Below, one piece after another: positions 1-7,850 of a DNA stretch of 12,858 bases. The position numbers and the translations under genes were made by a program. This DNA comes from Candidatus Limimorpha equi (lineage in GTDB: Bacteria > Bacteroidota > Bacteroidia > Bacteroidales > F082), in the NCBI GenBank assembly GCA_018065885.1, contig JAGHSL010000011.1, forward strand, positions 1 through 12,858, given 5' to 3'. The notes beneath the pieces are model-generated. The model worked only from the letters and a program-made list of their open reading frames with translations. It was not told where the DNA came from and did not search any database. Each line of letters begins with the position of its first letter. Within the stretch, counting starts at the first letter, position 1.

Positions 1-325
1 TGCGTTTCTGCTCCTCTGTGCCGTAATCCTTGATGGGGCCTATGCCCAAAGAGTTGTCGGCAGCAATGGTGGCAGCCGTCGATCCATCGACACGCGCCAG
101 TTCCTCAACGGCAATGATGTAGGTGAGATTGTCCAGACCTTGGCCGCCATATTCCTTCGGGACGGTCATGCCCAACAAGCCTTCGGCACCCATTTTCAGG
201 GTCAAATCGACATCAAAATGCTGATGTTCATCATTATATCTTGCAACAGATTTCACTTCACCTTCGGCAAAATCGCGCACTTTCTGGCGAAATGATGTTT
301 GCTCTTGTGTAAGTTCAAAATTCAT
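1..325 (-). CDS. acyl-CoA dehydrogenase, N-terminal part (gene runs off the left edge)
   Basis: About 108 codons are visible, starting at an ATG whose complement is at 323-325. The protein begins MNFELTQEQTSFRQKVRDFA and continues with EYGGQGLDNL and VEELARVDGSTAATIAADNS. This is the N-terminal helical domain of FAD-dependent acyl-CoA dehydrogenases, which oxidise an acyl-CoA to the 2-enoyl-CoA and pass electrons to electron-transfer flavoprotein. The catalytic glutamate and FAD-binding parts lie outside the window, so the substrate (butyryl-, isovaleryl- or another acyl-CoA) cannot be read. It is the last gene in a leftward run after a biotin-dependent acyl-CoA carboxylase subunit, which fits acyl-CoA or branched-chain amino acid breakdown. 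A 54-bp gap with a TATTTTTG element separates it from the helicase, so it may have its own promoter. Confidence 0.93.
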   Translation of the reverse strand, partial: MNFELTQEQTSFRQKVRDFAEGEVKSVARYNDEHQHFDVDLTLKMGAEGLLGMTVPKEYGGQGLDNLTYIIAVEELARVDGSTAATIAADNSLGIGPIKDYGTEEQKR

Positions 326-348
326 ACTCTGATTGTATTTTATTCGTG

Positions 349-356
349 CAAAAATA
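349..356 (-). promoter_or_regulatory. possible -7 element for the acyl-CoA dehydrogenase gene
   Basis: On the minus strand TATTTTTG fits the Bacteroidetes -7 consensus TAnnTTTG. It ends 23 bases before the ATG. A TTG lies upstream but only about 12 bases away, shorter than the usual 18-21, so the upstream half of the promoter is not convincing. Confidence 0.35.
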
Positions 357-379
357 AAAAAATGCTTTCAAAAGGTCTG

Positions 380-3085
380 TCATTCCCATTTGCTTTTTAC
401 TATTTTATTTCCATTTATATCAACCTGATTACGATTTCGGATTGAATTTTTACGGCATTTCAGCAATATTTCCCTTCCCTTGGCATTTCTTGTGAAAACC
501 GCAGTGAATTTTAAACCTTTGTTATTCAATGCGCTTAAAAAATAATCCACATCACTTTTATTCTTTCCAATTATTGATGGACAAGCAAAACTGTCAAAAT
601 AGTTCAATAATCGTTTTGACAACATTTTCTTTTGGCCAATTATTACATACCGTGGATTATCAATTGCCGAAAACAATTCCTGTACAGCCTTTGAAAACAG
701 CGTTTTTTCATGATGAGTAGCATCTTCAAGCCCACAACAAATCGAAAAATTATCTTTTGTGGAAAGCATCACAACTTTAGCATGTCTGCTTTTTATGTCG
801 TCCGTATGACAAAGTGTATCAAGAAGACTATCAAGCATTTTTCTCATTTTCTTTTTTGGAGAAAGTGCAGATATGAGAGTGTTTATTATATCCCAGTATC
901 CTATGGAAATAAAACCAGAAACAGTTAGCAAAAGTAAAAGAATCAATGGCGAAAAAGGTATTTGGCCAAGCAGATTTCCAATTATGGCACCTGTTCCTCC
1001 AAGCAACGATGTCAAGAACAAAAGCCAGAAAACATTTCTGTATACGAAACCGGTATTAACTGGTTCGACAGGTAATTCGCTGACTTCCAACACTTCTGGA
1101 TGAGAAATATTTTCAAACACCCTATCCCATGTTTTTCGCATAGCTTCACGGTCACGTGACAAAGCTATCATTTCACAATTAATTTGTTGAAATCCTGCCT
1201 TGTTAAATGGTGGCTTGATGATGTTGCAACGCGCAATGCCACTTTCGATTATGTCTTCGTGATAGGAAGGGCCAAGAAAATAATTGAATTTTCGGGCACA
1301 TGTCGCGTAATCAGATGAAAAAATGGTGCTCTCATCATCCGCAAATTCAGCCAGTCCATCCTTCTGTTTTTCGTATGGGTCAATCGTCACCAAATGCCAG
1401 ATATTAGCCGTTTTCTGAGGGTTGCTCACATCAATGCGAATGGCACGGCCTCGCATTTGGTTCGACAACATGAAACTTCCTACATTGCTGGCCAAAATCA
1501 AGGCATTGATGCAAGGCGCATCCCAGCCTTCACCAAGCAATGATTTCGTTCCTATCATTACATGGATCAATCCTTCCTGAAACGCTTCCGTAAGCAGTGC
1601 AACCTTTGATTTGTTTGAGGAAGAAAAATGCAACTCGCTGTATCTTGTGCCTTGAATATGACGCTGCGAAAAAATGATGTCTCCTTTATGCGCCTTTTCC
1701 TCCAATATGAAAACAATGGAATCAGGCACAATGACAAGTCCGCCTGATAGGACAGCCAACTTTAAATCAGGGATGTCTTTGCGTCTGAGGGTTTCAAAAA
1801 TCGTCACAGTCCCAAGCAAACCGATTTCTTCATCCGTTCCAATGATTCGTTTGAAGTCGCTTTTGATGAAATCTGTCAAAATCAGCATCCTTAAGTCATC
1901 GTGCTGTTGCGTGTATTCTTCGCTCACAATCGTGACAATGCTATCCAACTTACCATAAGATGAAGCCAACATCCTTTTCAGTTTCTCGTTTATTTTTATG
2001 CAGACATTTTTACGATAAACAAGATCTTGCGAAATTAGTCCTGCCCTAACGAAACCGTATGTTTCCTGAGAAAAAATGTCTTCATTATCAAGAATAAACT
2101 GAAATGCAGTTTCAGCATATTCGATTTTAAATGGCGGCAGCCTTTTTGAAGGATGAAACACTTCCAGCAATTTCTCATCAATTTGAATTTCAGCTTTTCG
2201 CAAACAGCAAAGCAAAGCTATGCAAGGCTTCACATGATCGAGTAAAAATTCTTCGTGTTGCTGAAAATCTACGAAAAAAGGCAAATTGATGATATCCGCA
2301 AATTCTTTGCTTCTGATGATTTCCAGGGCCACTTTGAATGACTTGTGTTGATAGTCAAGCAAAATGTCACTTTCTTTCTTAGTCGGATAATTGAAAAGTA
2401 TGTAATCCTGATGTGGACAAAGTGATTTTTGGGCAACCAATTGAGGGACAAATATCTCATCATCAATTTCACCACACAATGCTTCATATTTGTTCCATTC
2501 AGAAGGGGAGCTACCGTATGGTGGTGTTGCGGTCAAAGAAATGACAGTCATTTCATTCTTTGAAGAACTGACAAATGTTTCCAACGATTTCTGCCATTCA
2601 GCACGCAAATGATGCGCTTCATCAAGGCAAATTGTCTGAATTCCATATTCGTGAAGTTTCTCAACAAAATCAAAGTCACTGTAATCAGCTGTTTCCGCAA
2701 TTTCTTCCAAGTCTTCGTCTTCGATTTTGGCAAAATACTTTTTCCTATTCATGGCCGCATAAAGAGCCTGATAAGTGATGGATGTTATCAATTTCGGATT
2801 GCGGATATCACACGAAAAGACATTGTCAATCTTTGTATTTCCCTCGCAGAAAAGAGCTTCAAAACGCTCTTTCCATTGTTCTCTGATCGTAATGGTTGGC
2901 GATAAAATCAAAGCAGGTTTTCCAACACGTCGGATAAGTTCCAAGCCCAAAACCGTCTTTCCACTGCCTGGAGCTGCAACAATATGTATTTTCCCATCAG
3001 CGATATGTTGACCGAAATTGTCAAGCACTCTTTGCTGATAATCACGAAATTCACCTTTGAAACTTATGTTTTCAAACGCATTCAA
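380..3085 (-). CDS. SF2 DEAD/DEAH-box helicase with two C-terminal transmembrane segments
   Basis: The 901-aa protein has a complete superfamily 2 helicase core of the DEAH/type III restriction (Res) type. A Q-like FRDYQQRV is at residues 13-20, Walker A APGSGKT at 38-44, DEAH at 155-158, TATPP at 185-189, GTKSLLGEGWDAP at 512-524 and motif VI QMRGRAIR at 543-550. About 320 residues lie between the two RecA-like halves, a large insertion. After the core there are two hydrophobic stretches (about 685-707 and 711-731), a basic PKKKMRK and a ~150-residue C-terminal domain I do not recognise. I see no nuclease or methylase motif. The start is a TTG; no ATG occurs in frame before residue 112, well after Walker A. 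The gene begins 21 bp after the carboxylase stop, in the same frame, so it is probably co-transcribed with it. It looks more AT-rich than its neighbours and interrupts a metabolic gene set, which suggests acquisition. A defence or nucleic-acid surveillance role is only a guess. Confidence 0.88.
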   Translation of the reverse strand: MNAFENISFKGEFRDYQQRVLDNFGQHIADGKIHIVAAPGSGKTVLGLELIRRVGKPALILSPTITIREQWKERFEALFCEGNTKIDNVFSCDIRNPKLITSITYQALYAAMNRKKYFAKIEDEDLEEIAETADYSDFDFVEKLHEYGIQTICLDEAHHLRAEWQKSLETFVSSSKNEMTVISLTATPPYGSSPSEWNKYEALCGEIDDEIFVPQLVAQKSLCPHQDYILFNYPTKKESDILLDYQHKSFKVALEIIRSKEFADIINLPFFVDFQQHEEFLLDHVKPCIALLCCLRKAEIQIDEKLLEVFHPSKRLPPFKIEYAETAFQFILDNEDIFSQETYGFVRAGLISQDLVYRKNVCIKINEKLKRMLASSYGKLDSIVTIVSEEYTQQHDDLRMLILTDFIKSDFKRIIGTDEEIGLLGTVTIFETLRRKDIPDLKLAVLSGGLVIVPDSIVFILEEKAHKGDIIFSQRHIQGTRYSELHFSSSNKSKVALLTEAFQEGLIHVMIGTKSLLGEGWDAPCINALILASNVGSFMLSNQMRGRAIRIDVSNPQKTANIWHLVTIDPYEKQKDGLAEFADDESTIFSSDYATCARKFNYFLGPSYHEDIIESGIARCNIIKPPFNKAGFQQINCEMIALSRDREAMRKTWDRVFENISHPEVLEVSELPVEPVNTGFVYRNVFWLLFLTSLLGGTGAIIGNLLGQIPFSPLILLLLLTVSGFISIGYWDIINTLISALSPKKKMRKMLDSLLDTLCHTDDIKSRHAKVVMLSTKDNFSICCGLEDATHHEKTLFSKAVQELFSAIDNPRYVIIGQKKMLSKRLLNYFDSFACPSIIGKNKSDVDYFLSALNNKGLKFTAVFTRNAKGREILLKCRKNSIRNRNQVDINGNKIVKSKWE

Positions 3086-3106
3086 TATGCAGAAAATATG
3101 TTCTTT

Positions 3107-5098
3107 TTATTCTAACTCAATCAACTGCATTTTATTGTCTACCATTTCGCCTTCGGTCACCAAAATCCGTTTCACTTTGGCTTTGGCCGTGGCAGTAATG
3201 TTGTTCTCCATTTTCATGGCTTCCACCACAATCATAATGGTGCCTTCAGTCACTTCATCACCTTCCTTGACATTGATTTTCACCACTTTGCCAGGCATTG
3301 GCGACATCAAGGCGTTCTTGTCGTTGGCTTTGTCCTTGCCCGAATAATCAAGATTGTCGTTCAACTGGTCGTAACGGAAACAGGTGAAATTCAGGCCGTG
3401 GAAATTGACAATGGTCTTGTTTTCATCGTTCACCGAACAGTAAACCGTCTCGGTGCGGCCATTCAGCATGATTTTCAACTGATTATCCTCAAAATGGATA
3501 AATTCGACCTTGAAAGGCTGTGTTTCGATGCTGCCTTCCAGATAACCTGCCTGCACCTTCTTGATGCTGACCGGAATTTTCTTACCTTCCACATCGACAG
3601 TGAGTTGCATGTGGAAACGCCAGTAACCGATTTGTTCCCAAACGTTTTCGGTTTCGCTGTTGAACTGCTTCTTGCAGCAATCGTACAGCAAAAACGAAGC
3701 GACAATATCATTCGTATTTATCGCTCTGCGACTTTCGGTCAAGGCCGTCAGCAATTCGTCCTTATGGCTTTCGCAAAACGATGTATCTAACTTGTTTTCA
3801 ACAAAATCCTGACTCTTGATGATTTCCCAAAGATAAGCCTTGTTGGTGGTCAGACCTTGCAAAATGAACTCGTTCAAGGCACGTTTGGCCGTGTCGATGG
3901 CACCTTGACGGTCTTTGGCATGACAGGTCAGTTTGGCAATCATCGGGTCGTAGGCTTCTGAAATCGTGCAAGTACCATCGATACTGCTGTCGACGCGCGC
4001 CCCTCTGATTTGCGGCTCGTGATAGGCTGTCAGTTTGCCGGGTGTCGGCAAAAATCCGTTTTCAGGATTTTCGGCATAAACGCGCAACTCTATGGCGTGG
4101 CCTTGTGCCATGATGCTCTCCTGCGTGTAGCCCATTTCCTTGCCGCGTGCAATACGGATTTGCTCCTCAACAATGTCGATGCCCGTGCGTTGTTCGGTGA
4201 CAGGATGCTCCACCTGAATGCGGGTGTTCATCTCCAAGAAATAGAAATTCAGGTCCTTATCAACTAAAAACTCAATGGTCCCCGCATTTTTGTAACCCAC
4301 TTTCCTGCAAAGTCGGACTGCCGTCTCAAACATCTGTTGGCGCTTTTCCTCCGTCAAAGTCGGCGAAGGCGATTCCTCGATGATTTTCTGATAACGGCGC
4401 TGGATGGTACATTCGCGCTCGTGCAAATGAATGACATTGCCAAAATGGTCAGCCAAGACCTGCACTTCGATATGTCGCGGATTTTCAATGTATTGCTCGA
4501 CGAAAACGGTGCCGTCTCCGAAATATTTCTCCGCCTCGCGAGAAGCGCGTTCCAATTCATCTTTCAGCGTTGCCTTGCTGCCGACGATGTGCATTCCCTT
4601 GCCGCCGCCGCCAGCCGCCGCCTTAATCAAGACGGGATAAGGCATGGCATCGGCCTGTGCCAAAATTTCATCAATGCTGCCCGTAATGCCGAAAGTAACG
4701 GGAATATCGTTTTCGATGGCGAATTGCCTTGCCGCAATCTTGTTGCCCATCAGCCGCATGGTTTCGGCATCGGGGCCAATGAAAATCAAGTTGTTGGCAG
4801 CACAAGCCTCAGCCAATTCAGGACTTTCGGACAGGAAACCGTAGCCAGGATGAATGGCTTCGGCGCCTGCATCAAGTGCCGCATCGATGATTTTCTGTAT
4901 ATTGAGATAGGTATCCTTCAATGTGCCGTTGCCCAAGGGACAGGCTTCATCGGCCATGCGACGGTGCAAAGCCTGGGCATCATTGTCGGCGAAAACAGCC
5001 ACCGAAACGATATGCAACTTGCGCAATGTCTTGATGATACGCACTGCAATCTCGCCACGGTTGGCCACAAGGACCTTATTGATTCTTCTGCTGTTCAT
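3107..5098 (-). CDS. biotin-dependent acyl-CoA carboxylase alpha subunit (biotin carboxylase plus biotinyl domain)
   Basis: The 663-aa protein carries out ATP-dependent carboxylation of its own biotin; a separate carboxyltransferase, not in this window, would pass the carboxyl group to an acyl-CoA. The N-terminal biotin carboxylase domain starts with INKVLVANRGEIAVR. It has the ATP-grasp glycine loop AAAGGGGKG (about 160-168), EMNTRIQVEHPVTE at 289-302 and the C-terminal PTPGKL and SEAYDPMIAKL motifs. A linker region of about 470-600 precedes the biotinyl domain, with EAMKM at 626-630 and Lys629 as the expected biotinylation site. The length and architecture match propionyl-CoA, 3-methylcrotonyl-CoA or acetyl-CoA carboxylase alpha chains. 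The neighbouring acyl-CoA dehydrogenase favours branched-chain acyl-CoA or propionyl-CoA metabolism, but the substrate cannot be fixed from sequence. The ATG start at 5096-5098 is 20 bp after a TATTTTTG promoter element. Confidence 0.95.
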   Translation of the reverse strand: MNSRRINKVLVANRGEIAVRIIKTLRKLHIVSVAVFADNDAQALHRRMADEACPLGNGTLKDTYLNIQKIIDAALDAGAEAIHPGYGFLSESPELAEACAANNLIFIGPDAETMRLMGNKIAARQFAIENDIPVTFGITGSIDEILAQADAMPYPVLIKAAAGGGGKGMHIVGSKATLKDELERASREAEKYFGDGTVFVEQYIENPRHIEVQVLADHFGNVIHLHERECTIQRRYQKIIEESPSPTLTEEKRQQMFETAVRLCRKVGYKNAGTIEFLVDKDLNFYFLEMNTRIQVEHPVTEQRTGIDIVEEQIRIARGKEMGYTQESIMAQGHAIELRVYAENPENGFLPTPGKLTAYHEPQIRGARVDSSIDGTCTISEAYDPMIAKLTCHAKDRQGAIDTAKRALNEFILQGLTTNKAYLWEIIKSQDFVENKLDTSFCESHKDELLTALTESRRAINTNDIVASFLLYDCCKKQFNSETENVWEQIGYWRFHMQLTVDVEGKKIPVSIKKVQAGYLEGSIETQPFKVEFIHFEDNQLKIMLNGRTETVYCSVNDENKTIVNFHGLNFTCFRYDQLNDNLDYSGKDKANDKNALMSPMPGKVVKINVKEGDEVTEGTIMIVVEAMKMENNITATAKAKVKRILVTEGEMVDNKMQLIELE

Positions 5099-5117
5099 AT
5101 CGAATGTTGTAATGGCA

Positions 5118-5143
5118 CAAAAATAGGGATTTTTTCATTCCAA
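5118..5143 (-). promoter_or_regulatory. promoter-like element before the carboxylase gene
   Basis: On the minus strand TATTTTTG (5118-5125) matches the Bacteroidetes -7 consensus and ends 19 bases before the ATG. A TTG lies 15 bases upstream (5141-5143), closer than the ideal 18-21. The 19 bp at 5118-5136 are identical to 12654-12672. Confidence 0.5.
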
Positions 5144-5177
5144 CGGATTGATGGATGAAAAACAAGCCATCAACAGT

Positions 5178-5615
5178 TCAAATCGCCCCAATTATCAAAC
5201 TCCAAATCCAAAACCTCAGGAACTTTCCAATCAGCATGAGCAACATCGTCCAGCCAGGGCGCGCCTTGTAGAAACCCAAAGCAATTACAAAGACATCGCC
5301 AACGATAGGCACCCAGCTGATAAGCGCCAGCCACACGCCATATTTGTCGACTTTGGCCTTGTGCTTTTCCAAAGTCTCGCGCTTCACCTTGAACCATTTC
5401 TCCACCCACTCCCAACGGCCAATGCGCCCAATCCAATAAGTGGTGATGCCGCCTAACCAATTTCCTAAAGTGCCAATAATCAGGCAACTGGCAGGTTGTT
5501 TCGTGGCCAAAAGTATGGCGACATACAAGGCATCGGAACTGAAAGGCACGACCGTGGCAGCCAGAAAAGTGCCAAAAAACAAACCCAACAAACCTAAACT
5601 TTCAAGACCCGACAT
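5178..5615 (-). CDS. YqaA/DedA-family (SNARE-associated type) inner-membrane protein
   Basis: The 145-aa protein is almost entirely hydrophobic. An N-terminal amphipathic segment, GLLGLFFGTFLAATVVPFSS, is followed by helices around 27-60, a basic cytoplasmic stretch WVEKWFKVKRETLEKHKAKV and two more helices around 90-143. GTLGNWLGGITTYWIGRIGR and SWVPIVGDVFVIALGFYKAR are typical of the small YqaA branch of the DedA/VTT family, which lacks some of the length of full DedA proteins. Members of the superfamily act in lipid scrambling or proton-dependent membrane homeostasis; the role of YqaA itself is not established. The start ATG at 5613-5615 agrees with the family N-terminus. It is transcribed leftward, divergent from the ATPase gene, and is separated from the carboxylase gene by 79 bp that include a promoter-like element. 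Confidence 0.85.
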   Translation of the reverse strand: MSGLESLGLLGLFFGTFLAATVVPFSSDALYVAILLATKQPASCLIIGTLGNWLGGITTYWIGRIGRWEWVEKWFKVKRETLEKHKAKVDKYGVWLALISWVPIVGDVFVIALGFYKARPGWTMLLMLIGKFLRFWIWSLIIGAI

Positions 5616-5655
5616 GGATGATTATTTTGAAAAAGCAAAAATAATTGAAAAGTTC

Positions 5656-5684
5656 TTGCAAGAAATAAAAAATGCCTATTTTTG
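5656..5684 (+). promoter_or_regulatory. Bacteroidetes-type promoter of the ATPase gene
   Basis: TTG at 5656-5658 and TATTTTTG at 5677-5684 are separated by 18 bases, close to the consensus TTTG-N19-21-TAnnTTTG. The predicted start lies near 5692, giving a leader of about 40 nt that contains the 15-bp tandem repeat. Confidence 0.65.
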
Positions 5685-5698
5685 CAATTAATTTAACC

Positions 5699-5728
5699 GC
5701 CATTAAAATAATGGCCATTAAAATAATT
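5699..5728 (+). repeat. two tandem copies of a 15-bp unit in the ATPase leader
   Basis: gccattaaaataat plus one base is repeated head to tail (5699-5713 and 5714-5728), identical except for the last base. The units end 4 bp before the ATG at 5733. Each copy also contains part of an inverted repeat (ccatta/taatgg). Confidence 0.85.
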
Positions 5729-5732
5729 CGGA

Positions 5733-7043
5733 ATGAAATTCTACGACAGACAAACAGAATTGGAATCGCTCAAGCAGATTGAGATACAATCCACTGAAAA
5801 TGCTTGTTTTACGGTTGTCGTTGGCAGACGGCGCGTTGGCAAGACTTATCTGCTGCTAAAATCGATGGAAGGGAAAAAATGCCTTTACCTTTTTGTCTCA
5901 CGGCAAAGCGAAGCCTTGCTCTGTGAGCGTTTCCAACAGGAAGCGGAACAAAAGTTAAGATTTCACATTTTCGGTTCCATCACACGTTTCCGCGACTTGT
6001 TTGAGCAGCTTATGCTGTTTTCCGAAAAAGAGCATTTCACGCTCATCATCGACGAATTTCAGGAATTTCAGAACATTAATCCTTCGATTTTCAGCGAGAT
6101 ACAGGACATTTGGGACCGACACAAGCAACAGGCAAAAATCAATTTCATCGCATGTGGTTCCATCTATTCGATGATGATGAAAATCTTCGAAAACGAAAAA
6201 GAACCGCTTTTTGGACGCCTTACCGCAAAAATGGTCATCAAACCATTTGAAATCAACGTGTTGAAACAAATTTTGGGAGATTATAATCCAACTTATTCTT
6301 CCGAAGACTTGCTTTGTTTTTACATGCTTACTGGCGGTGTTCCGAAATATGTCGAGCTGCTTATGGAAGCCAAGGCGACGACACGCAAAAAGATGATAGA
6401 CAGGGTTATATCGGCAAATTCGCCATTCCTAAACGAAGGCAAGGAAATGCTTGTCTCGGAATTTGGCAAAGAATATGGCGTATATTTTTCCATCATGCAC
6501 CTCATTGCTTGCGGCAAAACCACGCAGAACGAAATCGACTCCGTCATTGGAAAAAACACGGGAGCTTATCTTTCAAATCTGGAGAAAGATTACATGCTGA
6601 TTTGCCGCAACAAGCCCATGTTTGCAGCACCAAACAGCCGAAAGGCACATTGGTCAATCAACGACAACTACCTTCGTTTCTGGTTCCGTTTCATTTATCC
6701 GAATCAGATGCTGATAGAAATGAACCGTTTCGATTTGCTAAAGGAAATCGTTGAAAATCAATACGAACAATACAGCGGATTGCTGTTGGAAAAATATTTC
6801 CGCGAAAAAACCGCACAAAACGAGAGGGTGACTTTTGTGGGAAATTATTGGGATAGCAAAGGCATGAACGAAATCGACATGATTGCCTTGAACGATATTG
6901 AAAAGACTGCTGTTGTCGCAGAAGTAAAACGCAATCCGCAGCGGATAAATTTGAACGATTTGCAACGGAAAACAGAAACACTACATCATGAATTGGCAAA
7001 ATATGATGTTACTTTAAAAGGATTTTCTCTGGAAGATATGTAA
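5733..7043 (+). CDS. ATPase_2/DUF234-type ATP-binding protein
   Basis: The 436-aa protein has the layout of the archaeal-type ATPase_2 plus DUF234 family (STAND-like P-loop ATPases common in Bacteroidetes and archaea). The N-terminus is MKFYDRQTELESL. Walker A GRRRVGKT is at 31-38, Walker B LIIDEFQ at 104-110, a sensor-like ACGSIYSMM at 140-148 and PLFGR at 158-162. A helical/winged-helix region around 240-310 precedes the DUF234 part (YLRFWFRFIYP, 313-323). The C-terminal NEIDMIA (379-385) and VVAEVKR (394-400) look like a PD-(D/E)xK nuclease fold, with D382, E397 and K399 as candidate active-site residues. The function of the family is not established; roles with DNA or mobile elements are often proposed. 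The gene has its own promoter and a tandem-repeat leader, and 74 bp separate it from the next gene. Confidence 0.9.
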   Translation: MKFYDRQTELESLKQIEIQSTENACFTVVVGRRRVGKTYLLLKSMEGKKCLYLFVSRQSEALLCERFQQEAEQKLRFHIFGSITRFRDLFEQLMLFSEKEHFTLIIDEFQEFQNINPSIFSEIQDIWDRHKQQAKINFIACGSIYSMMMKIFENEKEPLFGRLTAKMVIKPFEINVLKQILGDYNPTYSSEDLLCFYMLTGGVPKYVELLMEAKATTRKKMIDRVISANSPFLNEGKEMLVSEFGKEYGVYFSIMHLIACGKTTQNEIDSVIGKNTGAYLSNLEKDYMLICRNKPMFAAPNSRKAHWSINDNYLRFWFRFIYPNQMLIEMNRFDLLKEIVENQYEQYSGLLLEKYFREKTAQNERVTFVGNYWDSKGMNEIDMIALNDIEKTAVVAEVKRNPQRINLNDLQRKTETLHHELAKYDVTLKGFSLEDM

Positions 7044-7048
7044 TGTAA

Positions 7049-7072
7049 ACTCGTTTCGACAAACTCAACGAG
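7049..7072. repeat. short inverted repeat after the ATPase gene
   Basis: ctcgtt and aacgag flank cgacaaact-type sequence just after the ATPase stop. The core ttcgacaaactcaacga resembles dispersed TTCGACAAGCTCA repeats that I recall from many Bacteroidetes genomes. It may be a weak terminator or a repeat remnant; there is no T-run after it. Confidence 0.4.
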
Positions 7073-7117
7073 CAATAATAACAAATAAACAGTTAAACAA
7101 CAAACAATTAAACAACA

Positions 7118-7756
7118 ATGGCAGACGGATATTTGGAAAAAAGATATGAAGAGGTTTTCGGCGCAGGTGCCAAGAAAACCGTAGTGAAACACAATAGTTT
7201 AGACACCTTATTGGAGAAAAACCGCAGTTATCGCGGCTATCAAAAAGACTATGTCGTGAAGCGCGAAATGCTGGAACGCATTGTGGCTGTCAACACAAAA
7301 ATACCAACGGGCAAAAACCAGCAGGTGCTTCGTTTCAAATTGATCACGAAAGACACAGGAGCCGAAAAAGTGCTGGAAAATATCAAGCTGGGCGGCATGT
7401 TGCCCGAATTGCATTTGCCCTATCAAGGCACTGAACCTGAAGCATTTATCATTGTCTGCACTTCGGCACCCGAAACGAAAATCATCGACATCGACCTTGG
7501 CATTTCAATGCAGAGCATGTTATTGAAAGCCACCGAAATGGGTCTGAACGGCATCATTATCTGCGCTTTCAACAAGGCCAAAATCACCGAGGCTTTCAAC
7601 CTTCCTTACGAGCCTTTGGCCATTGTCGCCATCGGAAAAGGTGCCGAAAAAATCAAGTTAGTTAGTATCGACGAAAGCGAAAGCCGCGCCTATTACCGCG
7701 ATGAAAACGGTGTTCATTATGTGCCGAAAGTTAAGGCGGAACAATTGTTTTTGTGA
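7118..7756 (+). CDS. nitroreductase-family flavoprotein
   Basis: The 212-aa protein resembles FMN-dependent nitroreductase-fold oxidoreductases, which reduce nitro groups, quinones or related substrates with NAD(P)H. Features are RSYRGY at 36-41 (the usual RRS/RxY start of the domain), KIPTGKNQQVLRF around 61-73 in place of the common PSAxNxQ motif, and the helix DLGISMQSMLLKATEMGLNG with PYEPLAIVAIGKG near the end. The N-terminal 25 residues form a short extension. It is a short member of the family with no obvious fusion partner. The start ATG at 7118 follows an A/C-rich leader with two copies of ttaaacaacaa (7093-7103, 7108-7118), a typical Shine-Dalgarno-less Bacteroidetes leader. The substrate cannot be deduced, and nothing links it functionally to the neighbouring ATPase beyond orientation. 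Confidence 0.88.
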   Translation: MADGYLEKRYEEVFGAGAKKTVVKHNSLDTLLEKNRSYRGYQKDYVVKREMLERIVAVNTKIPTGKNQQVLRFKLITKDTGAEKVLENIKLGGMLPELHLPYQGTEPEAFIIVCTSAPETKIIDIDLGISMQSMLLKATEMGLNGIIICAFNKAKITEAFNLPYEPLAIVAIGKGAEKIKLVSIDESESRAYYRDENGVHYVPKVKAEQLFL

Positions 7757-7779
7757 TTGAAATTGTAATCAGGAGCAAA

Positions 7780-7799
7780 CGCAGCAAATGGCGTTTCCA
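7780..7799 (+). terminator. weak hairpin after the nitroreductase gene
   Basis: aaacgc and gcgttt form a 6-bp stem with an 8-base loop about 25 bases after the stop codon. A T-rich stretch follows only 15-30 bases later, so a terminator role is uncertain. Confidence 0.3.
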
Positions 7800-7850
7800 T
7801 GAATTATGACATTTTTCGGATTTTTTAATCTGACAATAAAATATTATTAT

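Noticed and set aside
4337..5158. 273-codon open frame on the plus strand across the carboxylase gene
   Set aside because: It is antisense to a complete biotin carboxylase with all motifs and has no recognisable domain or promoter.
5699..5728. CRISPR array
   Set aside because: Only two short units occur back to back without spacers; no other regularly spaced repeats exist in the window and no cas gene is present.
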